A stretch of DNA of 64,000 nt, taken from assembly GCA_023548195.1 (NCBI GenBank), contig JAJHZJ010000270.1:744001-808000 (forward strand), given 5' to 3'. The position numbers and the translations under genes were made by a program. Under the pieces are notes generated by a model. That model saw nothing but the letters and a program-made list of their open reading frames with translations, did not search any database and was not told where the DNA came from. How positions within the stretch are numbered: the first letter of the stretch is position 1; every line of letters begins with the position of its first letter. Below, piece after piece: positions 1-11,310 of the stretch. Origin of the DNA: Bettongia penicillata ogilbyi (lineage: Eukaryota > Chordata > Mammalia > Diprotodontia > Potoroidae).

Positions 1-145
1 CATGTATATATATACACACACATATATATGTACACACATATACTCCCATACACATAAACTCACATAATCACTCATATCATACTTACACATATACACACAT
101 ACACTCACACTTATACAAACATACACACACATACATGTACATTCT
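1..145. repeat. Degenerate CA/TA-rich simple repeat
   Basis: The stretch consists of alternating ACACAT, ATAT and CACTCA units with no complex sequence between. It may continue upstream of the window. Confidence 0.8.
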
Positions 146-1375
146 TTGAATAGACTGAAAATGAATTATTAGAAAAAACAAAAATTCATGACCAAGAAGA
201 TTTTCTTGACTTCGATTTGCTACTTTGTCTCTTGTTTATCTTCCTCAATAATAAAAACAATAAGATGATAGATTTTCATATGGTGCCTTTCTCCACAAGG
301 GCTGAAAGTCATCTATAGACTTTTATCTCCCTTGATCCTTAAGGATTTTTTTTCATTATTATTGAAAAGGAGTTCCTCAGCTGCGATGCTCTCCCATATC
401 CCTGTGAGGATATAAAGTCACATCCCCCAAATTATCTGAATATTACACCAGATATTCCATCTTCCAGCTTTTCTATGGGAAACCTGAGTAGCTGTTTGTG
501 GGGGGTGGCTGCCTCTCATTCAATTTTCATTTCCAGATCTAAAAGTTATAAAGTTTGGGGAAAGAATTTTCCAGTTTGTGAGTCTTCTGGGGAGGCTCCC
601 TCTTCCTCTGATAATTCCATTGTCTTAATATTTATAGTTATATTCCAGTCAAGCCGTGTCTTCCCCCCCCCACCACATGAATCCCTGAAGCTGCCAACTT
701 CCTACTTTAGAAAGAAATAATGCTGTGAGATATCTGATTAATGCAGACCTTGAAATTAGCTTGAGCAATTGAGGGAACTGCCCTGTTTTGATGGCAGTGG
801 AAACCGGTTGAAGGTTTTGTTGTTCAGACAATAATAAATTTGGAGAGACTCCAATTCCAGGGCATCTCGTCTTTCATGACTGCCATCATTGGCTTTGTGA
901 CAAGTATGAAAGGGATTTCTCCTTTCTTTTTCTTCCAGGCTTCACAGTGGACTTCGAGCTTACCACTTTTCAAAGGCCTGTTACTTTAAGTGCTGGCCAA
1001 GGCAAACTTTTCTTTCTGGCCCTCAAATACAAAGTCATCTTTGACTTTTAAAGACCATGATTAGCTCATTTTGTGAAAGCTCAAAGAAAATGAGACTGTG
1101 AACAGTTTAAAATTCATTTCTTTCTTTTTTTTATTTTTCTATTCTTTTTTTATTTAGAAAGGTTTTGGGCCGACTTGGCCTGGGTGGGCATTATCGTACT
1201 CTGGCACTGGTTTCTGTTTCCTTAATTTCAAAGTCTGATTTCTTTTTTCTTATTTGGGCTTTGATATGCTACTTATCACTCTGACATCTTGAACATGGTC
1301 CTAATTGCAGTAAGCTCATGATTTTTCTTTTCAAAGCGCTATTATCATTTCTCATTTAAAAAATAAAGATAGGCT
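146..1375. other. Unassigned intron sequence, no repeat recognised
   Basis: Mostly AT-rich unique-looking DNA. A run of nine to ten C occurs near 664-673. No conserved open frame, splice-flanked exon or known repeat was recognised. Confidence 0.5.
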
Positions 1376-2470
1376 CTTAGAGCCAGGAGGGACCATAGAA
1401 ACCACCCAATCCAAGCTCTTTCCTAACACTCTTCCTCAACAACCCCCTAAGCATGACCATCAAAGATTGGAGGCAGAGGGTTGGATTTGGAGCCTTTGAG
1501 ACCTGGCCCTGCCATTTTTTTCCTGTTCGATTCGGGACCAGCCCCTTCATCTCTCTATGGATCAGTCTCTTCATCTGTGAAATGAGAGATTAGTCTACAT
1601 AACCTCTAATAGCCCTTTGAACTCAAAACCTACGCTCTTGTGGAATATGCAGGTAGGCATCAGACTAGATAATTGCCATGGTCCTTTTTCTTTCTTGCCA
1701 GCTCTTGTTAGCCATACCTACTGGACTGTGAGTTCCTTGAAGGCGGGGACTGTTTGTTTTTAAACTTTCTTTGTATGCCCAGCACTTAGTGTCTGGCACA
1801 TAATAGGCACTTAAAATACACTTTTTGATTTGACTTAATTCCATTTTGAAAAAGAGCTTGTCATACCTATATTTTAAGGCATGATTCAGAAATCCAAATC
1901 CTATTTCCAGATGCCCTTTTAACCAACTGAACAGTTTCTATTTCTATTTTTCTCTTCTGAATCTCTTGTTTTCCAATAGTATCTATAATGAATACCACCT
2001 CTCTTCCATATGTTCTGTGTCACTTAGGTCTTGAATTTCTTGCCCTAGATCTCAAAGTTATTGTTGATGCTTCTAGGTTTTTCTGGCAGAATCACTCAAA
2101 GAACTGGGTAGTAGCTCCACATTTTGATAAGTCTTTGGAGTTTCTCTGCCTTATCATACAATATGTGTCCCAGGAAGATAGCTAGCCTCTCTGTTGATAT
2201 TTTCAGGTTGATAAATTGCCACCTCAGTCCCTTTCATCTGGGAGTCACCCACTACTACTCCTCATCTCTCCTTCCTATGATCCCTAGTGGATGAGAGGAC
2301 CTGCATTCAAATTCTGGATATGACACTTACTCTCTAGGTGATCCCAAGTGAGGCACTTAATTAAACATTTCTTTCCTTCAGTTTCTTCATCTGTAATAAC
2401 AAAGGTTGAACTAAATAGGCTTCTAAAATTGCTTTGAGTTCTAAATCTATAATCTTATAAGCCTGTGATC
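1376..2470 (+). repeat. Old MIR-type and L2 3'-end fragments
   Basis: 1376-1640 and 2285-2465 carry the SINE phrase '...TTCATCTGT-AAATGA...' in sense. 1715-1830 resembles an L2 LINE 3' end (ACTGTGAGTTCCTTGA, GCCCAGCACTTAG, GGCACATAATAGG). 1850-2280 is unassigned. Confidence 0.6.
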
Positions 2471-2499
2471 TGCAGCAATCTCCTCACTATCCATCAAAA

Positions 2500-3165
2500 A
2501 CCACCCATTCTAATTTTTTGTTAGCTCTAATTATTAGGAAGTTATCTCTTATGTTGATCCAAGAGGATTAAAGGAAACAAGATGGTTGGTTATCTTAAAG
2601 AAGAGAAGACTTAAAGAGGAAATGATAGGTACCTTCAAGTATTTAAAGGGTTGTCTTATGGAGGACGTATTAAACTTTTTCTTCTTGACCTCAGTAGGCA
2701 GAAGTCACAAAAGTGGATGAAAGTTATTATAGCAAATTTAGCCTTTATTTAAGGGAGAGAAAACAGAAAGAACATTGATAAGCTAGAGGGAAAGCATCCA
2801 AAAGGGCATAACCAAAATGGTGGAAGGGTCTTGAGCTCATGCCATATAAGGATCAGCAGAATGTTTAACCTAAACAGAGAAAGGTTCAGGAAGACCTGGC
2901 AGCTATATTTATGTATCTGAAGGACTGTTACATGGATGAGAGAGACTTGTTCTGCTTGGTCCCAGAGACAAATCTTGAGCCTCATGTGAACTGTTCAAAT
3001 GTATAATGGGCCTGCTTTGGGAAGTAGTGGGTCCCTTGTCACTTGAGGTCTTCAAATGAAATCTGGAAGGACCCTCACTGGGAATATTGCAGAAAAGACT
3101 TATTCAGATGAGTATTGGATTGATGGCCTCTGAGATCCCTTCCAAAGCTGAGATTACATGACTGT
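2500..3165 (+). repeat. L3/CR1-type LINE fragments, sense
   Basis: Recognisable phrases include AAGAAGAGAAGACTTAAAG, TTCAAGTATTTAAAGGGTTG, GACTTGTTCTGCTTGG and the terminal GATGGCCTCTGAGATCCCTT. The order fits the 3' part of an old L3/CR1 element, and the internal repetition suggests two fragments. Confidence 0.7.
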
Positions 3166-3204
3166 GATTTATATTCTCACTAATTCTTTAGCAGTAAGTT
3201 CAAT

Positions 3205-3305
3205 GCAATCCAAAGAGTATTCACTGAGAGCCAGCCCTACTATGTGCCAGGTGCTAAAGATGCAAAGATTAAAGTGAAACAATTCCTGTCCTTCAGGAAC
3301 TTACG
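3205..3305 (-). repeat. L2 LINE 3'-end fragment, antisense
   Basis: CTACTATGTGCCAGGTGCTAA followed by a 'CCTGTCCTTCAGGAACTTACG' type run is the reverse complement of an L2 3' end. Confidence 0.65.
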
Positions 3306-4424
3306 TTTGGTTGAATTATCCTTTGTGGTCTCCTAAAACCCCTTCCCTTTCAAAAATCTTACGATCCTGTGATTCCTTTTTGCCTGTATTTCATCTCAGT
3401 GAGTCCTGGGATTTCTGAGATGGAGGGTGATTTTGAGACCTCCTTCTTCAGCTCTTATTTACCTTATGGATGAGGAAACCAAGGCAGTAGAGGGTGTGGA
3501 AGGTGGGGAACCCAGACCAAAGCCCATTGTGACTTGGTGTAACCACAGGCATCAGTCTGCAAGGTGCCAGGGTCCTCGTCAGTCAAGCACATCAGCGTTC
3601 TGACACAACAGAGAAATGCTTCGGAGGAAGCAGCACCCAGCTCTTCTTGCATGATTGCTACCTGGGGAGATGCTGAGCCAGGAGTCAGGATGGAAATGTG
3701 CTGACATGCCCGCACCTAGCACCCATCCTCTTAGAACGGTGGGCAGCCCCAGCAGCCCTGCCTGCCTGGGGCTGTTAGACTCTAGCTTGTGATTTGGTAA
3801 AGAAATGTCTTCATCCAGACAGAAAAGCTGGGGGAGGAGGTTAGCCTTTTTCTGTTTGAATCTGAAGGATAGAGCAAAAGCAATGGAAGCAAACCACAAA
3901 AAAGAATGAATGAATGAGGGGATAAGAAAGTAAATACATAAATTTAGGCTTGATTTCAGAGAAAAAAAGTTGTTAGTTCGGGAGCTACCCAAAGTGAAGT
4001 GGCTACCTCTGAACAGAGTGGTGGCTTCCTCTCACCCTAGGTACTCAATGAAGGCTGGATGACTGACCACCTTCTCTGTAGGCTGTGGAGAGGCTCCTTA
4101 TTCAGGCATGGGCCTTGGAGATCTCTTCGAGCCCAGGACGCTATGGTTCCTTCTAAAGTTTATTAAGTTGGGGTAAGAAAATGTGCAGAATTCAGATTTC
4201 CTATATGTTTCTCTCCTGAAGCCCTCCTTCTTCTCAGTGTTTTTACTGTCCCTCCCACATCTCATCCTGATGAGGAATGGGATGAGGTCCAAGAACACAG
4301 AGGCATGGAGCCTGAAGGCGAGCAGCATATTGGATCAGGAGGCGTCCTGAGGAATATTTAGATGTCCAAGACTTGTTGAGAGTTGCGGCGGTGATAACTG
4401 TGGTTGCCATATGTTATTAAAAAT
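3306..4424. other. Unassigned intron sequence
   Basis: An open frame of 137 codons lies on the minus strand at 3579-3992, but it shows no domain, no splice context and shadows on other frames. A short MIR-like stretch lies near 3465-3490. Otherwise nothing is recognised. Confidence 0.45.
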
Positions 4425-4690
4425 AATAACAATAGCTTAAATTTATCTAGTGCTTTAAGATTTGTAAAGAACTCTACAAATATTATCTCATTTTATCCTC
4501 ACAACAACCCTGAGAAGTAGGTGTTATTATTATCCCAATTTTGCACATGAGGAAAGTGAGGTAGCAGAAAGTGATGAAGTGACTTGCTCAGAGTCATACA
4601 GTCACCAAGTACCAAGGCAAAATTTGATCTCTGGCCTTTCATGACTCCAAGTCCAGTGTTTTAACCACTTCACCACTTAGCAACAGAGTA
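4425..4690 (-). repeat. MIR-type SINE, antisense
   Basis: The stretch runs from '...ATCTCATTTTATCCTCACAAC' through 'GAGGAAAGTGAGG' to 'TTTTAACCACTTCACCA'. This is a near-complete reverse-strand MIR-class element. Confidence 0.7.
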
Positions 4691-5220
4691 TTTTTATAAT
4701 AATGACTTGCATTTCTATTGCCCTTTTAAGGTTTACAGTCATAACACTTCTGAGAAGTAAGAGATGATGCTATTACAACCAAAATTAATGACTGATATGT
4801 GTGTAATTTCACAGAATTTAATTTAGAAGGCACCTCAGCAACCTTCTAATCCAAACTGGACTTGAATATGGGTTCGCTCCATAGGATACCCAACAAATGG
4901 TCACCCGGCCTTGGCTTGAAGACTTCTAAGGAAAGGAAGCCCCCCGAATCCCAGAGTAGCCCATCCCTCTCACACTGAAATTGCTCTCAGCAAGGTGTTC
5001 CCTTATACCAGGCTCAAATTGGCCTCTTGGTAGCTTCGACCTGTTGTTCCTGGTTCTGCCTTCTGTGGCCAAATGGAATAAGTTTAATTTCCCTTTCATA
5101 AAATGACCCTTCACATAACTGAAGGCTAGTTAAGGTTGGAGTATCGTAGCATTTAAAGCTGGAAAGGACCTTAGAGATCATTTAGTCCATTTTTATAGAT
5201 TTTCTCTCCTCCCTGTCCCT

Positions 5221-5223
<3 letters not shown>

Positions 5224-5319
<96 letters not shown>
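5224..5319. repeat. (CT)n microsatellite, about 96 bp
   Basis: This is a nearly pure CT run with a single CC interruption near 5300. It lies inside the interrupted L3/CR1 copy and is likely polymorphic. Confidence 0.97.
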
Positions 5320-5589
5320 CCACACTCCCAAGTATTCCTTCTAACCTAAATGTCCCTAGTTCTATCAAACAGGATCTGAAGCCCTTCATGATCCTAGTTT
5401 CACTATCCATATTATCAATCCTCATAAAAGGTAGAAACCCAAACTGACCCTGGTGCAGTAGATATAGTCTAACCAGAGAAGAATGAAGCCACAGTTATTC
5501 TGATGTCACCATAGTCTTCCTGGATTCTGTGATTCTTTTAACTCAGTCTAAGATCCCATTGGCTTTTTTGGTTCCCAGGCCACACAGTT

Positions 5590-5790
5590 CACTGGATTTA
5601 GAGCTGGGAGAAACCTCAGAGACCACTGAGTCCAACCCCTCATTTAACAGGTGAGAAAATTGAGGTCTAGAGAGGAAAAGTGATTTACCCAAGGTCACTA
5701 AGGTGGAGAGTGACAGAGACAAGATTTGAACTCAGGTTTTCTGACTCCAGAGACAATGCTCTTTCTAATATACCATAGTACTTCTATGTG
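5590..5790 (-). repeat. MIR-like fragment nested in the L3/CR1 copy
   Basis: GAGCTGGGAGAAACCTCAG, TGAGAAAATTGAGGTCTAGAG, AAGGTCACTAAGG and GATTTGAACTCAGG appear in reverse-SINE order between two L3/CR1 blocks. Confidence 0.6.
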
Positions 5791-6175
5791 TAGATTTATA
5801 TTGAATTCTCAGACTACCAACATCCCAAGATTTTTTTCAGATGCGTTGCTATCCATCTGTACCTCCTCCCTTTTGTACTAGTGAAGTTGACTTTCACAAA
5901 AGTGTGAAATGATCCAATTAATTTATTAATAAAATTAGTCCTTATTAACTTTCATCTTATCTAATTGGGCTCAGTGTTCTAGCCTGTCAAGACTTTTCTG
6001 AATCCCAACTCTGTCATCCAGCACATTAACTGCCCATCCCTTCTTTGTGTTATTTGCAAAATCAGTATGGCTGCCATGTATGTCTTTATTCACAGTATTG
6101 ATAAAAAAATGTTGATTAGTACAAGGCCAACACATCCCCATAGCATTTACTGGAGACCTCATTCCAAGTGTCTGA

Positions 6176-7180
6176 GAATTTCAGTGTTGGAAAAGACCCC
6201 CTAATCCCAACCAAAACTGCTTAGCAATCCTTCCAAGATTTCCTTAACATGTGAACCATCCAGCATCTCCCCAGGCATGTGTGGCCTAAGCCTGTTGGTA
6301 TACAATTCCTGTAGAGCTTACATAAGATGTAAAGATGCCTAACATGTACTTAATGCCCTATACTTCTCACACTTCTCTCCCAAACATTTTCTCACTTAAT
6401 CCTCACAACTGAAAGTGTAAAAATTCTAGCTATGTCAAAGCTACAATTTTTAGAGAATAAGTGTTAACATGCAGCCATGAATGACTACATGAAGGGCACT
6501 TGGAACTGTTTGTCCAGTTCTAAATTCCCCTGATGATCCTAACGCCTATCCAAGTCAACAAGCATTTATTAAATGCTTTCTGCATGCAGGGCAGTGTGCT
6601 AAACTCTGGATATACCATTTCCTGGAGCACTGTGAGATTAAGTGGTTGGTCAATAGTCAGACCATTTGTAGGAGTTGGAGGTAGGATCTGAGCACAAGTC
6701 TTCTTGATGCCAAGGTCACTATACCACCCCACTGTCTCTCATCCACTTAATAACCCTATCAAAAGAGGAAAAGGGGTTGGTCTGGAACGACCTGAGACTG
6801 ACAACGTTACACTGGCCAACTCACTGTAATCTCTGCTGCCTCTTCTCCATGTACTTTCAGGTTCACAAAGGAATTGACCCTCCTTATTTCATTTAATATT
6901 CAAATCGGTCTTGTGAGGTAGGTACCAGCGGTAATTATTCCAGTATCAGGGATGAGGAAACAGGGTCATGGGGTCGAAGTGATTTTCCTGTTACTGCACA
7001 GCTTAGTAAGGGAAGATAATGCATCTATTTTTACCGATTTTTATCATTGATCTCAATGGCAATGACAGACAGCATGGTATCGTGGATAGAAATTCAGCAT
7101 TGGCATCAGGTTGACTTGGGTTCGAGTACAACCTTTACAAATACGACCTGGGGCAAGTCATTTAACCTCTCAGAGTAATG
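6176..7180. repeat. Mosaic of MIR-type fragments
   Basis: Antisense pieces lie near 6360-6470, 6535-6745 and 6880-7020 (TGAGGAAACAGGGTCATG). A sense piece lies at 7065-7180 (GGGTTCGAGTACAACC, GGCAAGTCATTTAACCTCT). 6176-6290 starts with a CR1-like TTGGAAAAGACCCC motif. Confidence 0.5.
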
Positions 7181-7234
7181 AGTGCCTAAGCAATATTGGT
7201 GGAAGGAATTCTCACACTGGAAGTTTGCTACACC

Positions 7235-7345
7235 AATGAAATCACTTCAGTTCCATAAGCCAAGCACTGTGCTAAACACGGAGGATATGAAAGACAGAGA
7301 GACAGTCCCTGCCCCTAAGGAGCTTATAATCTAATGATCTGGCTA
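7235..7345 (-). repeat. L2 LINE 3'-end fragment, antisense
   Basis: AGCACTGTGCTAAACAC, CAGTCCCTGCCCCTAAGG and AGCTTATAATCTAATG are the reverse complement of an L2 3' end. Confidence 0.65.
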
Positions 7346-7620
7346 AAGAAGAACAGCTGCTTCCTAGTAACTCACCTGCTCTTTGAACAAAGTCAAGTTT
7401 CTGCTTTGGTTTTCATTTGATCCTCCTATGAGGCAGGCAACGCGGCTGTTCTTATTTCTGTTTACCAGGCTTCAGAGATATCACACAGCTAGCTCGGAGC
7501 TGGGACTCAATCTGGTGCATCTGCTGAAGCCCTCTACCCCAGAGGTCAGACTCCAGTGGACTTGGGGACCACTAGGCCATACAGAAGGATCCCCGCTACT
7601 GCCTATAGAAAGCTGCACAG

Positions 7621-7815
7621 GAACATTCTCTGTGATCTATTGTATTTTTATTTATTTTGTTTAAAAGCCACACAGGAACATCCTCTATGTTCTATTGTGT
7701 TGTTATTTTATTAAAAATGAACATTATGTTCTATTGTATTTTTATTTATTTTATGAAAAGACCAAATATGAACATTCTCTGTTCTATTGTATTTTTATCT
7801 ATTTTGTTAAACACT
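7621..7815. repeat. Four-unit minisatellite, about 43-55 bp per unit
   Basis: Units start with GAACAT at 7621, 7676, 7719 and 7770 and share a TTCTATTGTATTTTTAT core followed by a T/A-rich tail. The units differ by small deletions and substitutions, so the array is old. Confidence 0.85.
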
Positions 7816-8504
7816 TCACAATTCTGTTTTGGTCTGATTACTCTTGTTGGAGAATATTGCTGGTGGTATGTTTGACTCCTCTGTTTTAGACCAAGCTCTT
7901 TCTCTCTTCCTTGAAATGCTCATAAATGTTGGATTAAAGCACTCACCCTGAATAGGCTTGCTCAGAGCCTTTATAACATTGGTTTTAAAGACTTAACAGA
8001 TTGAACTTTCACTCACCTTCAGGCAACCAATGTCTTAATGTGCTTTGTATAGAAAGCCAGTTTCTTAAAGGATGGGAGTAGGTTATGAGAACATTTATAT
8101 ACCACAATTTAAAGTCTTGTGTCCCTATCCCGACTGGGACAAGAAACTTCATTAGCAGTTTCTGAAATAAGTTCAATAAGCATGGCCCAAATATGTTGCT
8201 AATTGACTTGTAGCTAATTCTTTCTTTTTCAGAATGGAAGGGGGCCGAGGGAAAGATTAGATAGGGGAAGAATAAATGTAGTTTCCTAATAAGAGTATGT
8301 AAAAAGCAGTTGTTTGATCCCATTTTTGGTAACAAAATTTCCCTGATTGGGTCATGATAATTTGAAGAACTAGAGTTAACACACTGGAAAGTATCTCCAA
8401 AAATGGTACAAACATGCAACTTGGGAACAGTATGATCATAGTTACTGGTTAGAAGTCCTCTTTGACATAACAACCAGTCCTTTCCTGGGAGGCATGGGAC
8501 AGAT
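7816..8504. other. Unassigned AT-rich intron sequence
   Basis: It contains the longest open frame of the window (154 codons, minus strand, 8009-8473), but that frame has no recognised domain, signal or codon pattern. No repeat was recognised. Confidence 0.45.
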
Positions 8505-8690
8505 TTTGCCTTAGTGGTAAGAATGCTGAATTTGAAGTCAGAGGACTTGGGTTAAGATCCACATGCCACCTGTTTATTCTTGGACACACTTTAACTCTTG
8601 AAACTTTTGTTTGTCACATGTAAACTAAGGGAGACAGGATAATGGAGGATCTCAAAAGGTTCCTTCCAGCTCTAGATGCTAGAATTCTGG
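8505..8690 (+). repeat. MIR-type SINE, sense
   Basis: AATTTGAAGTCAGAGGACTTGGG, the tRNA-related middle, and a tail with GTAAACTAAGGGAGA and TTCCAGCTCTAGATG support an old SINE copy. Confidence 0.6.
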
Positions 8691-9344
8691 GCCAAAATAA
8701 AGTGATCCAGCCTAAGTTCTTCCTCCCAACCCTCCTCTGAGATTCCTTGGCATCGATTCCATTATCCAACAAGCTTTCTTTGAGCATGTGCCATGTATTT
8801 CAGGGATCATGATCTAAGTGTTAGAAAGGACCCCTGAGACCATCCAGGCCAACTCATCAGGCAAGTCAAACCATTTTGTCTGGAATGGAGAAGGGGTTGC
8901 TGTGCCAAGCAAAAGGACATTGGATTTTAGCTGAATAAATGAATGAAAATATATTGATTAAATTCCTACTTTGTACAAAGCATTTGGAACAAAAAAAAGT
9001 AGAAAGGTAAAAAAGAGTTTAGTATTAAGGAGTTCTCAAAGCCGTAGCAGGAGACACCATATATATATAGGCAGTTTCAGCTGCAAGTCACATGCAAAGA
9101 CCCAGTGGTCCTTAGGGTATGATGGCAAGGCAGATTATAATTTGACTTCTTGAATGGCATTTCCATCGATAAGACCATATCCATTTCAAATTTTGGACCA
9201 TTTGACCCATCTAAGATTTTGGTGATAAACACTCTTTTCCAAGTTTTCAGGAGCTGTGGCCGCTCAGCAGAGGCAGCTAATGGGATCCATTTCCACAAGG
9301 GTTGCATTTCTCTGGTAGCTGTGGGGACCACTAGAATTCTTAGC
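8691..9344. other. Unassigned intron sequence
   Basis: No repeat was confidently recognised. An (AT)5 run lies near 9060. Overlapping open frames of 68-84 codons on both strands at 9077-9356 have no recognisable homology. Confidence 0.4.
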
Positions 9345-9870
9345 CCCAGGGAGTAATATGATCAGATCTGTGCTTTTTAATATCACTTGATGGCCATGTT
9401 GGGGATAGACTGGAAAGGAGAGAGATTAGAAGCAGGGAGAGCCTTGAGGAGATCACTGCAGTTATTCAGATAAGAAGCGATGAGATCTTGAACTTCAGGG
9501 TTGACTATGTGAGTAGATAAAAGGGAAGGGAGGTAAGAGGTGGGAAAGGAGATTGGTCAAGAACTGATTGAATGTGAAGGAAGGCTAACTCCCAGTTTTA
9601 CAGACAGAATTGACTAGAAGCATGATAGTGCCCCTGACAGAGATAGGAAAATTAAGAAAAAGGGAGAGTTTAGGGGGAAAGATATTGATGTGTTTTGGAA
9701 ATGTTGAGGTGGAGATACCTATATGATATTCCATTGGACACATCCAATAGATAAATAATATTGTAGGACTAGAGCTTAGAATAGGGTTGGAAATAGAGAG
9801 CAGGGAATCATGTGCATGGTGATACCATTGACTCACAGATGGTCAGGAAACCTGTCTGTAAAATGTCTAA
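9345..9870 (-). repeat. L2 LINE fragment (late ORF2 region), antisense
   Basis: ATATGATCAGATCTGTGCTTT, AGAAGCAGGGAGA, CAGTTATTCAGATAAGAAG and GGAAATGTTGAGGTGGAGAT correspond in order to the reverse strand of the L2 reverse-transcriptase 3' part. The frame is broken. Confidence 0.65.
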
Positions 9871-10304
9871 CAAGTAGATACCCAGTCTCTATTTATGGGG
9901 AAAAGAGGGCTTTGAGTGGACGCACCCACATGCAAAGTGGGCCTGGGCCTACTGAGATACTGTTTGGTTTGGAAATGCAATGAGGCGCTTATATTATTTA
10001 ATTCTTTGTAACATGGCTTTTCTGCCCACCTGTCATTCAATCCTCACAACTAAAGATTTCTGGGAATCTTGAATTAAGATTTCTAGACTGAAGTCTAATC
10101 TGAAGTCAAAGATGCCACAGAATCATAGAGCTTAGAAAAGTCTTAATCTTGTGGTACCATGGAAACTCCTTTCCCTTAGGGGCATTACAGTCTAATGAGA
10201 AAAGAGCAAACAGTGACAAAGCATCCCATGATTATATTTGGTTTATGAAAATGACTTCATGAGTATTGAGGGGATATGGATTAGAGGACTGATAATTTAT
10301 CAAA
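9871..10304. other. Unassigned intron sequence
   Basis: No gene or confident repeat is seen. Weak L2-like text (GGGGCATTACAGTCTAATGAG) occurs at about 10179-10200. Confidence 0.4.
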
Positions 10305-10990
10305 TAAAATTAACAAACATTTATTAAGCATCTACTATATACCAGTTGTTCTGTTCTTTCAGTCCTGTCTGACTCTCCCTGACCCCATTTGGGGTTTTCT
10401 TGGCAGAGATACAGGAGTGGTTTGCCGCTTCCTTCTCTAACTCATTTTACAGATGAGAAAACTGAGGCAGACAGGTTCACATAGTTAGTGTTTGAACCCA
10501 GATTTGAACTCAGGAAGATGAGTCTTCTTGACTCCAGGCTTTCTCACCTAGTGGCTCTACTATATGCCAGACACTGAGATAAGTAATGGTGATGCAAAGA
10601 AAAGCCAAAACCAAAGTGAGCTCTCAAGCATCTCCCAGTCTAAGGAGGAAATATCATGTATATCACTATATACATACAGCACAAATTGGAGATATTTTCA
10701 GAAGGAAGGCAATAAACTTGAACAGGAACAGACAAAGCTTCTGGCAAAAGGTGAGACATTAGCTGAGACTTGAAAGAAGCCAGGAGATCAGAGATGAGGA
10801 GGGAGAGTGCTGCAGGCATGGCGGTGAGCCAGAGAAGATGCCTGGCATCAGGAAATGATGTGGCTTGTACGAAGGCTAACAAAGAAGCCAGAGTCTCTGG
10901 ATTGCAGAATATGTGACGGGGGAGTAATGGAGAAGAAGCTTGGGTAGGTAGAAAAAGACCATGTTATCAAGAACTTTAAAAGAAACAAAA
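10305..10990 (-). repeat. L2 LINE 3' end, antisense, split by a SINE
   Basis: The element starts ACAAACATTTATTAAGCATC and resumes after the SINE with ATGCCAGACACTGAGA. It runs through GAGGAGGGAGAGTGCTGCAGG and AAGCCAGAGTCTCTGGATTG into the reverse-strand L2 body. Confidence 0.7.
10346..10556 (-). mobile_element. Marsupial-type SINE inserted in L2, with target-site duplication
   Basis: A reverse-strand SINE (GACCCCATTTGGGGTTTTCT, CAGATGAGAAAACTGAGGC, ATTTGAACTCAGG) interrupts an L2 copy. It is flanked by 14-bp repeats: CTACTATATACCAG (10332-10345) and CTACTATATGCCAG (10557-10570). Confidence 0.85.
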
Positions 10991-11074
10991 GGAAGGTTTT
11001 ATATTAAGATTTTATATAGGGATAAATTTAAATTTTTACATTTAGTTTAAGAAATGGACTTTGTAAACGCAAGA

Positions 11075-11310
11075 TGGGGGAGACATAAGTAAAGGGCAGT
11101 TTTGTGAAAAAGATCTGGGGGCCTTAATGAACTACAAGCTCAATTTGAAGTATGATATGGCTGCCAGGAAAATGAATGTGAACTTGGATTGCTTTAAGGG
11201 AGGAAAAGATTCCAGGAATAAGAAGGGAGTAGGAGAGATATACTCAGTCCTCATCAGGCAGTATCTGGAGCATTTGTTCAGTTCTAGGTGCCAGCCAAGG
11301 TCTAAAAACT
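11075..11310 (+). repeat. L3/CR1-type LINE fragment, sense
   Basis: AGATCTGGGGGCCTTAATGA, ACTACAAGCTCAATTTGAAG, ATGATATGGCTGCCAGGAAA and TTTGTTCAGTTCTAGGTGCC are phrases of the L3/CR1 ORF2 end in sense order. Confidence 0.7.

Larger units (their letters stand above)
4805..6175 (-). repeat. Long L3/CR1-type LINE, antisense, interrupted
   Basis: Three blocks (4805-5130, 5430-5585, 5810-6170) follow one another in the order expected of a reverse-strand L3/CR1 3' half. Diagnostic runs are TCCAAACTGGACTTGAA, GTTCTGCCTTCTGTGGCC, AAGTTGACTTTCAC, CTAGCCTGTCAAGA, TCTGTCATCCAGCACATTAA and TTTGTGTTATTTGCAAA. A CT microsatellite and a MIR-like stretch interrupt it. The ORF2 reading frame is destroyed. 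Confidence 0.8.

Noticed and set aside
3579..3992. 137-codon minus-strand frame
   Set aside because: Overlaps other frames on the same strand, shows no domain and no splice pair.
5171..5425. Arg/Glu-alternating open frame
   Set aside because: It is a direct translation of the CT/GA microsatellite at 5224-5319.
8009..8473. 154-codon minus-strand open frame, the longest in the window
   Set aside because: No domain, signal peptide, splice context or repeat origin is recognised, and AT-rich non-coding DNA of 64 kb can produce such a frame by chance.
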